Part shown: piece after piece, positions 41,712 to 52,043 of the stretch
Layout: every line of letters starts with the position of its first letter
Position numbering within the stretch: the first letter of the stretch is position 1
DNA from: an archaeon
GTDB taxonomy: Archaea; Nanobdellota; Nanobdellia; Pacearchaeales; GW2011-AR1
Length of the DNA stretch: 64,000 bases
Direction of reading: 5' to 3'
Assembly: GCA_018653485.1 (NCBI GenBank)
Contig: JABHZE010000002.1
Coordinates: 142,395 to 206,394 of the forward strand
Position numbers and translations under genes: made by a program
The notes under the pieces: generated by a model
What the model was told of the DNA's origin: nothing
The model's input: the letters and a program-made list of their open reading frames with translations, nothing else
Database searches by the model: none

Positions 41712-42430
41712 TTTTTACTCTCCTTATTTTCATCAATGTCTTCGCCCTTCAAAGCTCTTTTCTGACAATCTAAAACTTTTTCACATGCAATTTTAGCAGC
41801 TTCATAAGATTCTTTTAATCTATTAACTTGGATTTTACCATCTAATTGAAGATGTGTAATTTGTTTTGTATTTGAAGTTAATGTATATGGAATATCAGTT
41901 GCTCCTTCTCCATCATGATAATCTTCTTCTTCTTTAGTTATATCTGTAACAATTTTATCATCAATTTTTCCAATTGCAACACTTGAAATCATTTCTTTCA
42001 TTACAACTCCTGCATGAGCTAATGCCATTGCAGCTGCATTTATTCCAGCACATCTTGTTCCAGCATCTGCTTGTAAAATCATAATATCAACATCAATAAC
42101 AGCATTTGGAAATCTCTTTAAATCAACAACACTTGCTAATGCATTTCCACTTACCATTCCTATTTCTTTACTTCTTCTTGAAGGACCAGGTCTTGCTCTT
42201 TCTGAAACAGAAAAAGGCAACATATTATAATTACATCTTATAATTCCTCTATCAGGTTTTTTCATATGAGCAGGATGTAAAAGTTTAGGACCATAAACTG
42301 CGGCAATAGCAATTGTTTTTCCAGCAGCAAATAATGCACTTCCATCAGCATTAGGAATAATTCCAACCTTTGCCATTATTGGACGAAGTTCATCCATTTT
42401 TCTTCCATCTGATCTTTTTTCATATGTCAT
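41708..42430 (-). CDS. rrp41: Exosome subunit Rrp41
   Basis: RSDGRKMDELRPIMAKVGIIPNADGSALFAAGKTIAIAAVYGP...YNMLPFSVSERARPGPSRRSKEI. Confidence 0.95.
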   Translation of the reverse strand: MTYEKRSDGRKMDELRPIMAKVGIIPNADGSALFAAGKTIAIAAVYGPKLLHPAHMKKPDRGIIRCNYNMLPFSVSERARPGPSRRSKEIGMVSGNALASVVDLKRFPNAVIDVDIMILQADAGTRCAGINAAAMALAHAGVVMKEMISSVAIGKIDDKIVTDITKEEEDYHDGEGATDIPYTLTSNTKQITHLQLDGKIQVNRLKESYEAAKIACEKVLDCQKRALKGEDIDENKESKK

Positions 42431-43269
42431 TATTCTTTATCTCCTTCTTCAGTTTTATCTTCAGTTATATTTGAATTTTCTAATTCCTCTGAATTAGAAC
42501 TTCCTTCCTCAGCATTATTTGAATCTTTAGAATCAGCATTTGTCATGCCTTCAGAACTTTGTTCAGAACCACCCATACCAAAACCTTTACTCTTTAAAAA
42601 TTCTTCAACTTTTTCTGTTAATCCAGATGACATTGATTCCTTTGATATTAAACCAATAGCTTCTTCAGCCATTTTTTCTCCTTCTACATCTCCTCTAACC
42701 CAAATATATCCATTTTGCCCAACAGTAATTTCAGTTTTTGTTGAATTTTTGATTAAATTAATCATACTTCCTTCTTTTCCAATAACTCTTGGAACTTTAT
42801 GAGGGTTTATTCTAATTATTCTTCCACCTTCTAATTTTCCTAATCCTCTTGACTTTAATGTTAAATCAATACTACCTGCAGCTTTAACACCATATATCTT
42901 TAAACTTAAAACATCGCCAACAGCAGCAAATTCTGCAATATTATTTCTATCAATAAATCTTGGACATTCTGCTAATGATAAAAATGCATTTGATGTAGTA
43001 CCAATATCAATTATCCATCCATTAAAAGTAATATCTTCAACTCTTCCAATAACAGTATTTCCTCTTCTAGGTTCGAAAACTCCAGAAATTGGGATTATTT
43101 TAACAACTCGATTACTTGTATCTGCAAGTCCATATCTATTTGCAATAATATTTCCACCTTCGTTTCTTGTAAAGTCCCCAGGTAATTTATCCTCTGCACT
43201 TATAATAATTTCTCCAGGTGTAACGATTTTTCTTTCACTTGTTTCTTGTTTTATTTCTTCTTTATCCAT
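42430..43269 (-). CDS. rrp4: Exosome subunit Rrp4 with Ser/Asn/Glu-rich tail
   Basis: KIIPISGVFEPRRGNTVIGRVEDITFNGWIIDIG; KH-type RINPHKVPRVIGKEGSMINLIK. Confidence 0.92.
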   Translation of the reverse strand: MDKEEIKQETSERKIVTPGEIIISAEDKLPGDFTRNEGGNIIANRYGLADTSNRVVKIIPISGVFEPRRGNTVIGRVEDITFNGWIIDIGTTSNAFLSLAECPRFIDRNNIAEFAAVGDVLSLKIYGVKAAGSIDLTLKSRGLGKLEGGRIIRINPHKVPRVIGKEGSMINLIKNSTKTEITVGQNGYIWVRGDVEGEKMAEEAIGLISKESMSSGLTEKVEEFLKSKGFGMGGSEQSSEGMTNADSKDSNNAEEGSSNSEELENSNITEDKTEEGDKE

Positions 43270-43373
43270 TTTTTATATAATCAAAGAAAACGAATGGATT
43301 TTCTTTTTCTTCTTATTCAATTAAAAGATTAAATTAGGGTTTATAAATATTTCTGTAATTAATCTTATTAAAT

Positions 43374-43709
43374 TTAAGATTCTATTTTCTGTCTTAATCC
43401 TTCATTCATTGTATTAATTTCATTTCTTGTAACACTTCTATAAAGCCATTGTTCTGGATCAGTCCTATTTTCATAAATCATATCAAATGCTGAACCATAT
43501 CTTTTTGATTCTAAATGTTCTTTAAACAAATCATGATTCTTCTGAGCTTCTCTCTGTAAAGCTTGATAAACCTCATCCCTATGAACAGGAACTTCTTTTG
43601 GAGCATCAATTCCTAATCTTACTTTATCTCCTCGTAAATCTACAACAGTTATAATTATATCATCTCCAATCATTATTGATTCATTTCTATGTCTTGATAA
43701 TACTAACAT
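43374..43709 (-). CDS. csrA: CsrA/RsmA-family RNA-binding regulator with ~50-aa C-terminal extension (start at internal Met MLVLSRHR)
   Basis: MLVLSRHRNESIMIGDDIIITVVDLRGDKVRLGIDAPKEVPVHRDEVYQALQRE aligns end to end with bacterial CsrA. Confidence 0.93.
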   Translation of the reverse strand: MLVLSRHRNESIMIGDDIIITVVDLRGDKVRLGIDAPKEVPVHRDEVYQALQREAQKNHDLFKEHLESKRYGSAFDMIYENRTDPEQWLYRSVTRNEINTMNEGLRQKIES

Positions 43710-43710
43710 T

Positions 43711-44394
43711 TTATTGTTCTTCCTTAATCTCACTAGTTATTGCACTACCATGAGTTACTGAATTTAATTTATCATAAAAATCAGATTGAATTCCAACTGG
43801 AATATTCAAAATCACTTCTAAATCACCATTAGGTAACCATTCTTCTTTTTCTTTATATTCTTGTATTAATCCATAAACTTGCCCAGTGTGTTGCGCAGGG
43901 ATAGTAACTTTAAGTTTTTTAGTTTCTATTTTAATTGGGATAATCTTAATTAAACCCTCAATAACATTTTTAATTTGCTTATCAACAGGACTTTTATCAA
44001 TTCTAACTCCTGCTTCTTTTATTGAAGATTCTAAAATATCAGGAGTATAAGGCCTTCCAGTTCTAGTATCAACTGCATTCTTAGTTAAAAATTCAATAAT
44101 TTGTTTTCTCTTACTTTCAATAGCTTCGTCTCTAAATTCTTGAGTAACTTCAATATCTCCTTTTTTAACAATTCTTTCAACAACTTCATTTAATTCAGTT
44201 GTTCCAAAAGCACTCATTAATTCATCATTACCTGCCCTCATTCCTTTTTTTAAATCACTATAAATAGCATTATCTCGAATAACCTCTCCCATATCAACAC
44301 TCTCACCTTTCTTCAACTTCATAGCACTATCTAAATCCACTTTTGTTTCAAAAATTAATTTGTCATGCCTTAATCTTGCTGTTACGTCTGTCAT
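43711..44394 (-). CDS. sdo1: Ribosome maturation protein SBDS/Sdo1
   Basis: VTARLRHDKLIFETKVDLDSAMKLKKGESVDMGEVI...FLTKNAVDTRTGRPYTPDILESSIKEAGVRID. Confidence 0.93.
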   Translation of the reverse strand: MTDVTARLRHDKLIFETKVDLDSAMKLKKGESVDMGEVIRDNAIYSDLKKGMRAGNDELMSAFGTTELNEVVERIVKKGDIEVTQEFRDEAIESKRKQIIEFLTKNAVDTRTGRPYTPDILESSIKEAGVRIDKSPVDKQIKNVIEGLIKIIPIKIETKKLKVTIPAQHTGQVYGLIQEYKEKEEWLPNGDLEVILNIPVGIQSDFYDKLNSVTHGSAITSEIKEEQ

Positions 44395-44397
44395 TTT

Positions 44398-44787
44398 TTA
44401 TATATGAAGATTTGATTTTTTAAGTTCTATTCTCCCCTCTCCTCCTATTTCTGATAATTCTTCTAACCCTGATATCGATTCTTCTATTAATTCAGGTCTT
44501 CCAGTAGAGCTAACTGGGCAACGCATTGGATAATTATTAATCATTAGTACTGCTCCTTCTCTTTGTTCAGGATTATAAGATAAAACTAATACAGGAATAT
44601 TGCACATTGGTTCTGAAAATTTTAATTTATCATTTTTTGGCACAACCCTATAAAAATCATGTTTATTTAAATCAGCATCATCTAATTCTGAAATTCTTTT
44701 GAAAAGCGCTTTATATAATTCTCGACCTTTAACTCTAGTTTCAAATCTTTGTGTTGTTACGTCTGTCATCTTACTTAAACTTCCCAA
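44398..44787 (-). CDS. Hypothetical protein between psmA and sdo1 (likely start MTDVTTQRF)
   Basis: ORF in tight operon; shares 15-nt start-codon sequence with sdo1. Confidence 0.6.
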   Translation of the reverse strand: MGSLSKMTDVTTQRFETRVKGRELYKALFKRISELDDADLNKHDFYRVVPKNDKLKFSEPMCNIPVLVLSYNPEQREGAVLMINNYPMRCPVSSTGRPELIEESISGLEELSEIGGEGRIELKKSNLHI

Positions 44788-45490
44788 TTTCCTCTTTATT
44801 TAATTTTTTAAATTTATTCTCATTCTTTTTAACATAACTTATATTAAATCTATTAATATCAAACTTATCACCTAAAACTTCTTTAAAGATTTCTAAAGCA
44901 AGCTTTATACTCTCATTAAGGCCCATACTCTTATTATATCTTTCTCTTAATTTTTCTTTAATTTTTTCATCATTTTGACCAATAGCTATTGCATTATATT
45001 CAAAATAATTCCCAGTAATATCACTTGTGAATAATTTTGTTTCATCTCCTGATTTTCCTCCAACCATTAATGCAACTCCAAAAGGCCTTACACCAGGATG
45101 TTGAGTATATTGTTGCTGAATATCAGAAATTTCTCTTATAATTGATTCACTATCAATAGGAGAATCATAAGTAACTCTATGTTGCTGAGCAGAAACTCTT
45201 ATTTGGTTTATTAAAATTCTAGCATCACTTAAAATTCCTGCAGCACTTGCAATAATATGTTCATCAACTTCATGAATTTTATCAGAAGAATCTGCAACAA
45301 TTAAACTATCTTTCTTTCCTTTATCAGAAATTATAATAACACCTTCAGAACAATTTAACCCAATACTTGCACTACCCAATCTAACTGTTTTTTCTGCATA
45401 TTCAACTTGAAGAATATGTCCATCAGGAGAAAACATTGTAGCACTTCTATCATAGCCCATTACTTGATGTTGCATGTCTGGTATTTCCAT
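44771..45490 (-). CDS. psmA: Proteasome alpha subunit
   Basis: GYDRSATMFSPDGHILQVEYAEKTVRLGSASIGLNCSEGVIIISDK. Confidence 0.95.
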   Translation of the reverse strand: MEIPDMQHQVMGYDRSATMFSPDGHILQVEYAEKTVRLGSASIGLNCSEGVIIISDKGKKDSLIVADSSDKIHEVDEHIIASAAGILSDARILINQIRVSAQQHRVTYDSPIDSESIIREISDIQQQYTQHPGVRPFGVALMVGGKSGDETKLFTSDITGNYFEYNAIAIGQNDEKIKEKLRERYNKSMGLNESIKLALEIFKEVLGDKFDINRFNISYVKKNENKFKKLNKEEIGKFK

Positions 45491-45677
45491 TTTTATTTTC
45501 CATATAAAAATGGAAGTCTAAAAATTTTAATTTTTTTCATTTCCATTTTTATTTTATTGTAATATTAGTCATTATCCATAACCAAAGATATAATCAAAAA
45601 ACATTCCTTGGATTAAAGATACTATACTTTCAATTTTTATAGATATTTATTGTTTTTAAGTTTTATGGTTGTCTAAG

Positions 45678-45923
45678 TTATATCCGATTCAACAAACCTC
45701 TTCCTAAAAAACACACTCCTGCCAATCCTACAATTCCACCTAAATTAGAGTTATCATGATAATTCTCATGGAGATCATTTTCTGCCCTAACCATAACTCC
45801 TCTCTCTATTTCACGAATTTTCATATCATTAGTAACATAAAAATAACTTCCCACACTAATTAAAGCACAACCTGTTCCAATAAGTGCATAATCTTTAAGT
45901 CCTCTAATTAATCCTGTAATCAT
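45678..45923 (-). CDS. Small membrane protein
   Basis: Two hydrophobic segments in 81 aa. Confidence 0.5.
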   Translation of the reverse strand: MITGLIRGLKDYALIGTGCALISVGSYFYVTNDMKIREIERGVMVRAENDLHENYHDNSNLGGIVGLAGVCFLGRGLLNRI

Positions 45924-45937
45924 TTCCTATTCTCTCC

Positions 45938-46222
45938 TTATTTAAAATCTTTAACATTCTTAATACTACCACTTACTTTTTCAATTTTTAAATCTTTTCC
46001 ACTCATAACAAAACTTGTTCTAATTTTTTCAAGCATACTCCGATTTATAGTAACAACAAGCTTACCCTTATCTCCTTTAACAAAACTAAGCCCACATTCA
46101 GCATAACCTAAAACCCCTATAAATTCTAAAATAACTTCTTCAATCTTCTTCTTATTTGCATCTTTACCTTTAATTAAAAGATATCTTTTTCTTTCCCTAT
46201 GTGATGGTTTTAATGCTTTCAT
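45938..46222 (-). CDS. rnp2: RNase P protein component 2 (Pop5/Rnp2)
   Basis: MKALKPSHRERKRYLLIKG N-terminus and size typical of archaeal Pop5. Confidence 0.8.
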   Translation of the reverse strand: MKALKPSHRERKRYLLIKGKDANKKKIEEVILEFIGVLGYAECGLSFVKGDKGKLVVTINRSMLEKIRTSFVMSGKDLKIEKVSGSIKNVKDFK

Positions 46223-46233
46223 TTTAAAATCTT

Positions 46234-46264
46234 GTTTTGGGTCAAGCCTTTTTTAAAAGGGTTG
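46234..46264 (-). repeat. 31-nt hairpin element in the pop5 leader, identical to 29322..29352
   Basis: Exact match of CAACCCTTTTAAAAAAGGCTTGACCCAAAAC, ending 11 nt upstream of ATG. Confidence 0.9.
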
Positions 46265-46320
46265 CTTTCATGTTATGAACAACAAACTTACATTTATATA
46301 AATTGCTAAAGATAACTAAC

Positions 46321-49089
46321 TCACTTCCTCCCAATACTTTTCCTAAATCTTTCCCTCAAACCAATAATATGTTTTTTTCTATCACTTTTTTTCTTATCAG
46401 CCATTAAACCTTTCCAAAACAAATAAATTATTATTAAAATAATAATTACAACTAGAACATAAATATAAGTTTTCAAATTACTAATCTGACTATAAATTTC
46501 TCCAATATCTTCTAACTCTCTATTTATATCATCAATTGAATCTCCAGTTATAGGGGCTTTTGAAATTTCTTCATGAATTGTTTGAATAGTAACACTTGCA
46601 CTATTTCCAACAATAGAATTCAACCTAACATAAATATCATAATACTCTGAAGAAGTTAAATTTAATTTAGCACTCTGCCCAATACCTAATTTTATGGTAA
46701 TTGGCTCACTCTGAATTAGAATAGTCACAGAATTCTCTATAATCTCACTAACACTTAAACTATGTTCTTCAAGTTTTTCATCAAAAAAAGTAAATTTAAT
46801 TTTATCATTTTTCTTTAAATCTTTAGTATAACTATTTGATGCCTGTGTTGAATCTATCTCAAAAATTTCTCCAACAGAAGATATCCCTACTCCTGCACCT
46901 CCACCCCCTCCAGAAGAACTACTACTAACAACTGCAGTCATACTAAATATTCTCTCACTAGAATTAAATTCATTACCTGCATAATCCTTACAATTTATTT
47001 TCCAATAATAGGTTCCAGTTGTAAATGTATTTGCAAAACTTTGATTAACATTTAGATTAATTGTTTCATTAATAGTATTACTTGCATTATTAATCAATAA
47101 ACTACAATTTCTAATATTAATATTATCACTAACATTATATCTAAAAGTTACAGAAGCACCAGAACTATAACTTGATAAATTAGCAGGAGATATTAAAGTT
47201 ATATTAGGGTTAGTAACATCATAACCAACACTATAATTTGAATAACTAAATGCAGATTCAGTATGATTATTATATGCTTCACAATTCCAAGAATAATCTT
47301 CTTCAGAACTAAAATTATATTGAAAAGAACTAGTATTACTTGTTCCAGAAATAGCTGAACTAAGATTATAAACTAAATCCTCTGTTGAATTCCATAAATA
47401 AAAACTAATATTTGTTAATTTTTTAGAAGATTCTGTTTCAGCAGAACAATTAAAACTAATATTCTGATTCAAGTAGGCCTCATTATTTGGATAATCCAAT
47501 GTAACCTCCACCATCCCAATACTTAAACTATTATTAGAATTAGCAAAACTAAAATTTCCTTTTGAATCATAAACAAGACAATTCCAATTATAAGCACCAT
47601 AATCAAGAGTTAAATCAAATTCTGCATTATCATTAATCCCATTTAAACTTTGATTAGTAGTATTATAAATTCCAGTTGAATTCCAAACATAAAGTGTAAC
47701 ATTTTTCAATAAAACATCATTTGCAGAACAATTAAAACTAACACTTTGATTAAATTGAACACTAGCATTAACAGGAGATGTAAGATTGACAATAGGATTT
47801 GAAAAATCTAAATTTAAAAGCCCAGAGTAAATATCTATTCTTGAAAAAGTCAATCCATTAACTGCATCATTAATTTGTTTTCCAGTTGAATTTAAAACAC
47901 TTTCAATTTCAGAAGGCAATGCAACTCTTCCATTTTGCAATCTATAAAATTGATTTAATAATGCAAAAGTACCAGCAACCATTGGAGTAGCCATAGAAGT
48001 TCCACTTCTAATTTCATAACCTCCATTTGCTTTAGTAGAATTAACACTACTTCCCACAGCAAGCAAATCTGTTAGACTATTTCTATTAGAATAACTAGCC
48101 ATATTATTGCTTTTATCAACAGCAGCAACAGTCGTAGAATTTTCAATACAGGCAGGTGAAGAAATATGGGTAGAATTACCTTCATTACCTGTAGCAACAA
48201 TGACTGAGATATTGTAATAGGTTGCATTGTTAATTCGAATAACAGTGCTTGATTCAATAGCTTCTTCATCACAATAACTATCATAACAATATTCAGGAGA
48301 ATCCTCACAATCAGTTCCTAAACTCATACTTATCACAGAAATATTATAATTATCTCGATTACGAATACACCAATCAATACCTGCATTTAAATCACTTCCA
48401 CTTCCACCTCCTGCAGAATTCAAAACCTTAACACCAATTAATCCCACATTTATCGCAACACCAGCTATACTATTTGAACCTCCTACAATCCCTGCAACAT
48501 GAGTCCCATGTCCATTATCATCATTAACACTACAATCTTCAACACAACTCTGACTAACACAATCTATTACACAAGTTTTATTCTTCCCAATCAAATCAGG
48601 ATGTGTAAAATCCACACCAGTATCAATAACACAAACTGTTTCATCCATTCCTGTAACATTCACCCCATTCAAATGAATATTTCCAATACTCCCATTAACA
48701 ATTCCAACAGAAGTTTGCAAAAATGCCTTTATCTTTCTATCTTTCTCAATAAACTCAATATTTTCATCCATTTTTAACAGACTTAGTTCATTCCTATCAA
48801 CCTCTAATGCAATCTCATCACTAAAAATATGTTTAACATTTTCTTCATCTACTTTTTCAATTATGTTTTCTATTTTCGAATCTTTTGAATCTTGAGATTC
48901 AAAAATACCCCCCTCGGATAATTTTACAACAACTCTAATCTCATCTTCTTCATCAAGAGCTTCATAAACCATTGAATCAACCTTAACCTCATCCCCCAAT
49001 GAATTCACAGCAACAAACCCCGACCCAACAAAACAAATCATAAAGATTATAATTAACAAACCAGAATACCTAGAAACATTCATTTTCAT
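46321..49089 (-). CDS. Subtilisin-like (S8) secreted serine protease, C-terminally membrane anchored
   Basis: VIDTGVDFTHPDL, NGHGTHVAGIVGG, SGTSMATPMVAG; C-terminal TM. Confidence 0.93.
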   Translation of the reverse strand: MKMNVSRYSGLLIIIFMICFVGSGFVAVNSLGDEVKVDSMVYEALDEEDEIRVVVKLSEGGIFESQDSKDSKIENIIEKVDEENVKHIFSDEIALEVDRNELSLLKMDENIEFIEKDRKIKAFLQTSVGIVNGSIGNIHLNGVNVTGMDETVCVIDTGVDFTHPDLIGKNKTCVIDCVSQSCVEDCSVNDDNGHGTHVAGIVGGSNSIAGVAINVGLIGVKVLNSAGGGSGSDLNAGIDWCIRNRDNYNISVISMSLGTDCEDSPEYCYDSYCDEEAIESSTVIRINNATYYNISVIVATGNEGNSTHISSPACIENSTTVAAVDKSNNMASYSNRNSLTDLLAVGSSVNSTKANGGYEIRSGTSMATPMVAGTFALLNQFYRLQNGRVALPSEIESVLNSTGKQINDAVNGLTFSRIDIYSGLLNLDFSNPIVNLTSPVNASVQFNQSVSFNCSANDVLLKNVTLYVWNSTGIYNTTNQSLNGINDNAEFDLTLDYGAYNWNCLVYDSKGNFSFANSNNSLSIGMVEVTLDYPNNEAYLNQNISFNCSAETESSKKLTNISFYLWNSTEDLVYNLSSAISGTSNTSSFQYNFSSEEDYSWNCEAYNNHTESAFSYSNYSVGYDVTNPNITLISPANLSSYSSGASVTFRYNVSDNINIRNCSLLINNASNTINETINLNVNQSFANTFTTGTYYWKINCKDYAGNEFNSSERIFSMTAVVSSSSSGGGGGAGVGISSVGEIFEIDSTQASNSYTKDLKKNDKIKFTFFDEKLEEHSLSVSEIIENSVTILIQSEPITIKLGIGQSAKLNLTSSEYYDIYVRLNSIVGNSASVTIQTIHEEISKAPITGDSIDDINRELEDIGEIYSQISNLKTYIYVLVVIIILIIIYLFWKGLMADKKKSDRKKHIIGLRERFRKSIGRK

Positions 49090-49097
49090 TCTCTCCC

Positions 49098-49427
49098 TCA
49101 GTTACTTCCTACAACACATTTATTATCAACACAACCACAACTTCCAGCCCCACAATCTAATGGCCCTTCACAAACAGCAGTACAAAAAACTCTTTCACAT
49201 CCTATTTGAGACGCTGAATTAACACAAGAATCAGGATGACAACCACATTTAGGAACACAATCACTATCTTCTAGGCAAAATTGGCTCTTACTAATCCCAT
49301 TAACTCCATCCTCCCAATTAATAGAAATTCTCCAAATAAGTAAGACAAATATTATCATTAAAAAGATAATCAGCAACAACAATTTCCAGTTGTGTTTAAT
49401 CCTAATTCTTCCAACCCTTTTTACCAT
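49098..49427 (-). CDS. Small Cys-rich membrane-anchored protein
   Basis: N-terminal TM; CLEDSDCVPKCGCHPDSC...GAGSCGCVDNKCV. Confidence 0.65.
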   Translation of the reverse strand: MVKRVGRIRIKHNWKLLLLIIFLMIIFVLLIWRISINWEDGVNGISKSQFCLEDSDCVPKCGCHPDSCVNSASQIGCERVFCTAVCEGPLDCGAGSCGCVDNKCVVGSN

Positions 49428-49508
49428 ATAATCACTAAAAAAACCAAATATAAAAAGATTGTTAATATTGCATTGGGTGAATCTCCCTAGTGGAATCCTT
49501 AAGCCAAC

Positions 49509-49561
49509 AGAAATTTTTATTTTTCTCCCCCCATTTATGAGGGAGAATAAATATAAATTCC
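49509..49561 (+). repeat. Dispersed hairpin repeat copy 3
   Basis: CAGAAATTTTTATTTTTCTCCCCCCATTTATGAGGGAGAATAAATATAAATTC. Confidence 0.85.
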
Positions 49562-49944
49562 AACAGTATCAGTTAAATTAATTTTTTTTGAACAACATTT
49601 AATCCAAAATCATACCCAAAATTCACTTTATCGAGGGAGAATTAACCTAAATTTATTTAAATCCCTAAAACAAATATTTTTATGCAAACTAAAAACTCTT
49701 TATATAGCTTTATATTAACTACTGAATGATACCAAAAGATTTATATAGAAGAGCCACTTCTAGAAACTACATAAATATTTAAATAGGGTTTTTTAACCAA
49801 TTTAAATTTTTAAATAACTAAATTAATGCCTTGCGCATTTTAAATTTAACACTGTAGATAAATTATAAAAATTTATTACAGCATAGAAATATTTTACAAA
49901 GTAAAATTTTCAAGAATAAAGGTGATATTATATGGAAACTGAAG

Positions 49945-50931
49945 ATGATACGGGAAGCAAAATCAAATGGAGCATATGCAAATATAGCATTTCAAACAGG
50001 GGCAGATGCATCTAACGAGCAAAGTAGAGAATACAATCTTAATTCTGTTAAAACAATTAATCCACTTTTACAAGGTTTATCTAGAAGAGGAATAACTCAA
50101 ATTTTTCATTATAATACTTCTGCAGTTTATCAAAATGGAGATGTAAATGCAAATGGGTATTGGATGGATTTTAGTTCTAGAAGACAAGGCTCAACTTTTA
50201 ATTTTTCTTATACTCCTGGAAAAGAACCATTATCTCAATTTGATTTTATATTTATGAGAGGAGATGATGTAGATGAAACTAGTGTGGATAATTTAAAATT
50301 AGTTGATAGATTAGAAAAACCGGTTTTAGTTAATTCAGGAAGTGCAACTTTAGCTACAAGAGATAAATTTGAAATTCCTAAAAGATTTGAAGAACATCCA
50401 GAATTAATTCCCGAAACATATACAGTTACTTCTACAGCAGATTTAAAAAAGGCATGGGAATCACTTCCAGGAGATTTAGTAGTATTAAAGGGCAGGTATG
50501 GTTCTTGTGGTAATGAAGTAGAAAGATTTCCTAAAACTTCTCAAGGATATCAGTCAGCTGAAGAATATTTTAGAAAAGTAGGAGATTTAGTTGCACAAGA
50601 ATTTCTTCCAGAAATAGTAAATGGAGATATAAGGGTTAATGTTTTTGATGGAGATATTATTGGGGCATTTAAAAGATTACCTAATGGAAGCTGGATTACT
50701 AATGTTACAAATGGCGGACGTGTAGGGCCTATTGAATTAGGAAATGAATTTAGAAAAAGAATTAAGCTAGCTACATCCTTATTTCCAGAAGTTAGATTTC
50801 AAGGAGTAGATTTAACTTTAGATTCTGGAAAATTTATTGAAACTAATGCTTTCCCAGCATCTTTAGGGACTGTGAATAGAGTTTATGATACTTGGCAAGA
50901 AGAAGAAATATTAGCGAGGTTATCAGTTTAA
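49945..50931 (+). CDS. ATP-grasp ligase (GshB/RimK-like)
   Basis: DLVVLKGRYGSCGNEVERF; LVAQEFLPEIVNGDIRVNVFDGDIIGAFKRLPNGSWITNVTNGGR. Confidence 0.8.
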   Translation: MIREAKSNGAYANIAFQTGADASNEQSREYNLNSVKTINPLLQGLSRRGITQIFHYNTSAVYQNGDVNANGYWMDFSSRRQGSTFNFSYTPGKEPLSQFDFIFMRGDDVDETSVDNLKLVDRLEKPVLVNSGSATLATRDKFEIPKRFEEHPELIPETYTVTSTADLKKAWESLPGDLVVLKGRYGSCGNEVERFPKTSQGYQSAEEYFRKVGDLVAQEFLPEIVNGDIRVNVFDGDIIGAFKRLPNGSWITNVTNGGRVGPIELGNEFRKRIKLATSLFPEVRFQGVDLTLDSGKFIETNAFPASLGTVNRVYDTWQEEEILARLSV

Positions 50932-50940
50932 TTTTTAAAA

Positions 50941-52043
50941 TGGCAAAACCAAAATTTGCAGTTATTGGAGCAGGATGTGGGGGTCAAACTTATGCAGGAC
51001 ATTTAGCTTCAGAAGGTTATGATGTTAGTATGTACAATAGGTCTCAAGAAAGAATTAATGGGTTAGAAAATACTAAAACAATTTCTCTAGATGGAAAATT
51101 AACTCAAGAAGGAAGAATAACTCTTGCAACAACAAATTTAGAACAAGCAGTAGAAGGAAGAGATGTTTTAGTAGTTGTAACTCCTGCAACAGGCCATAAT
51201 GAAATTTCTAAGAATGTCACACCTTACCTTCATGATGGACAAGTAATTGTTCTTAGTCCTGGAAGAACTTTTGGAGGATTAGAATTCTCAAATAATATTG
51301 CTCAACAAAGGCCTGATTTAGATGTAACTGTATGTGAAACAAATACATTACCTTATGCTACAAGAGTTACAGAACCAGGAAAAGCTAAAGTTTTTGGAGT
51401 AAAAAATACTGTAGCCCTTGCAGCATTACCAAATCATAGGACAGGAGAAGTAGTTGAAACTTTAAATGAATTTTATCCTGCATTTGCCCCTGCAGAAAGT
51501 TTTTTAGAAACTAGTGTAGGTAATATAGGGGCGGTTTTCCATCCAACAATTCTATTACTTAATTATGATAAAATCCAAAAAGGAGAACCATTTGAATTTT
51601 ACACTGAAGGAGCTTCTAGGAAAGTAGTAGAACACATGGAAGGGGTAGATAATGAAAGACAAGAAATTGCAAGAAAATTAGGAGTAAAAATACCAACATT
51701 ATCAGAATGGTTAGTAGATAGATATGGATTAAAACAAAAAGGACTTTATGAGATGCTTAAAAATAATCCTGTTTACGCAGGAATAATGGCACCAACAACA
51801 ACAGATCACAGATATATTCATGAAGATGTTTCAACAGGATTAGTCCCTCTTTCATTAACTGCTGAAGCAATGGGAATTCAAACTCCTTACATGGATTCAT
51901 TAATCAATACAGCTAATAGTATTAATCAAACAGATTATTGGAAAAAAGGAAGAACATTAGAAAAAATGGGATTAGATAAAAATCATGTTGTTGAGCAACT
52001 TAAAGAGATTGTATCAAAAAGGGATTGTAGGAGAGCAGCATGA
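50941..52043 (+). CDS. NAD/NADP octopine/nopaline-type (opine) dehydrogenase (start at MAKPKFAVIGAG)
   Basis: FAVIGAGCGGQTYAGHLASEGYDVSMYNRS; DVLVVVTPATGHNEI; CETNTLPYATRV. Confidence 0.85.
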
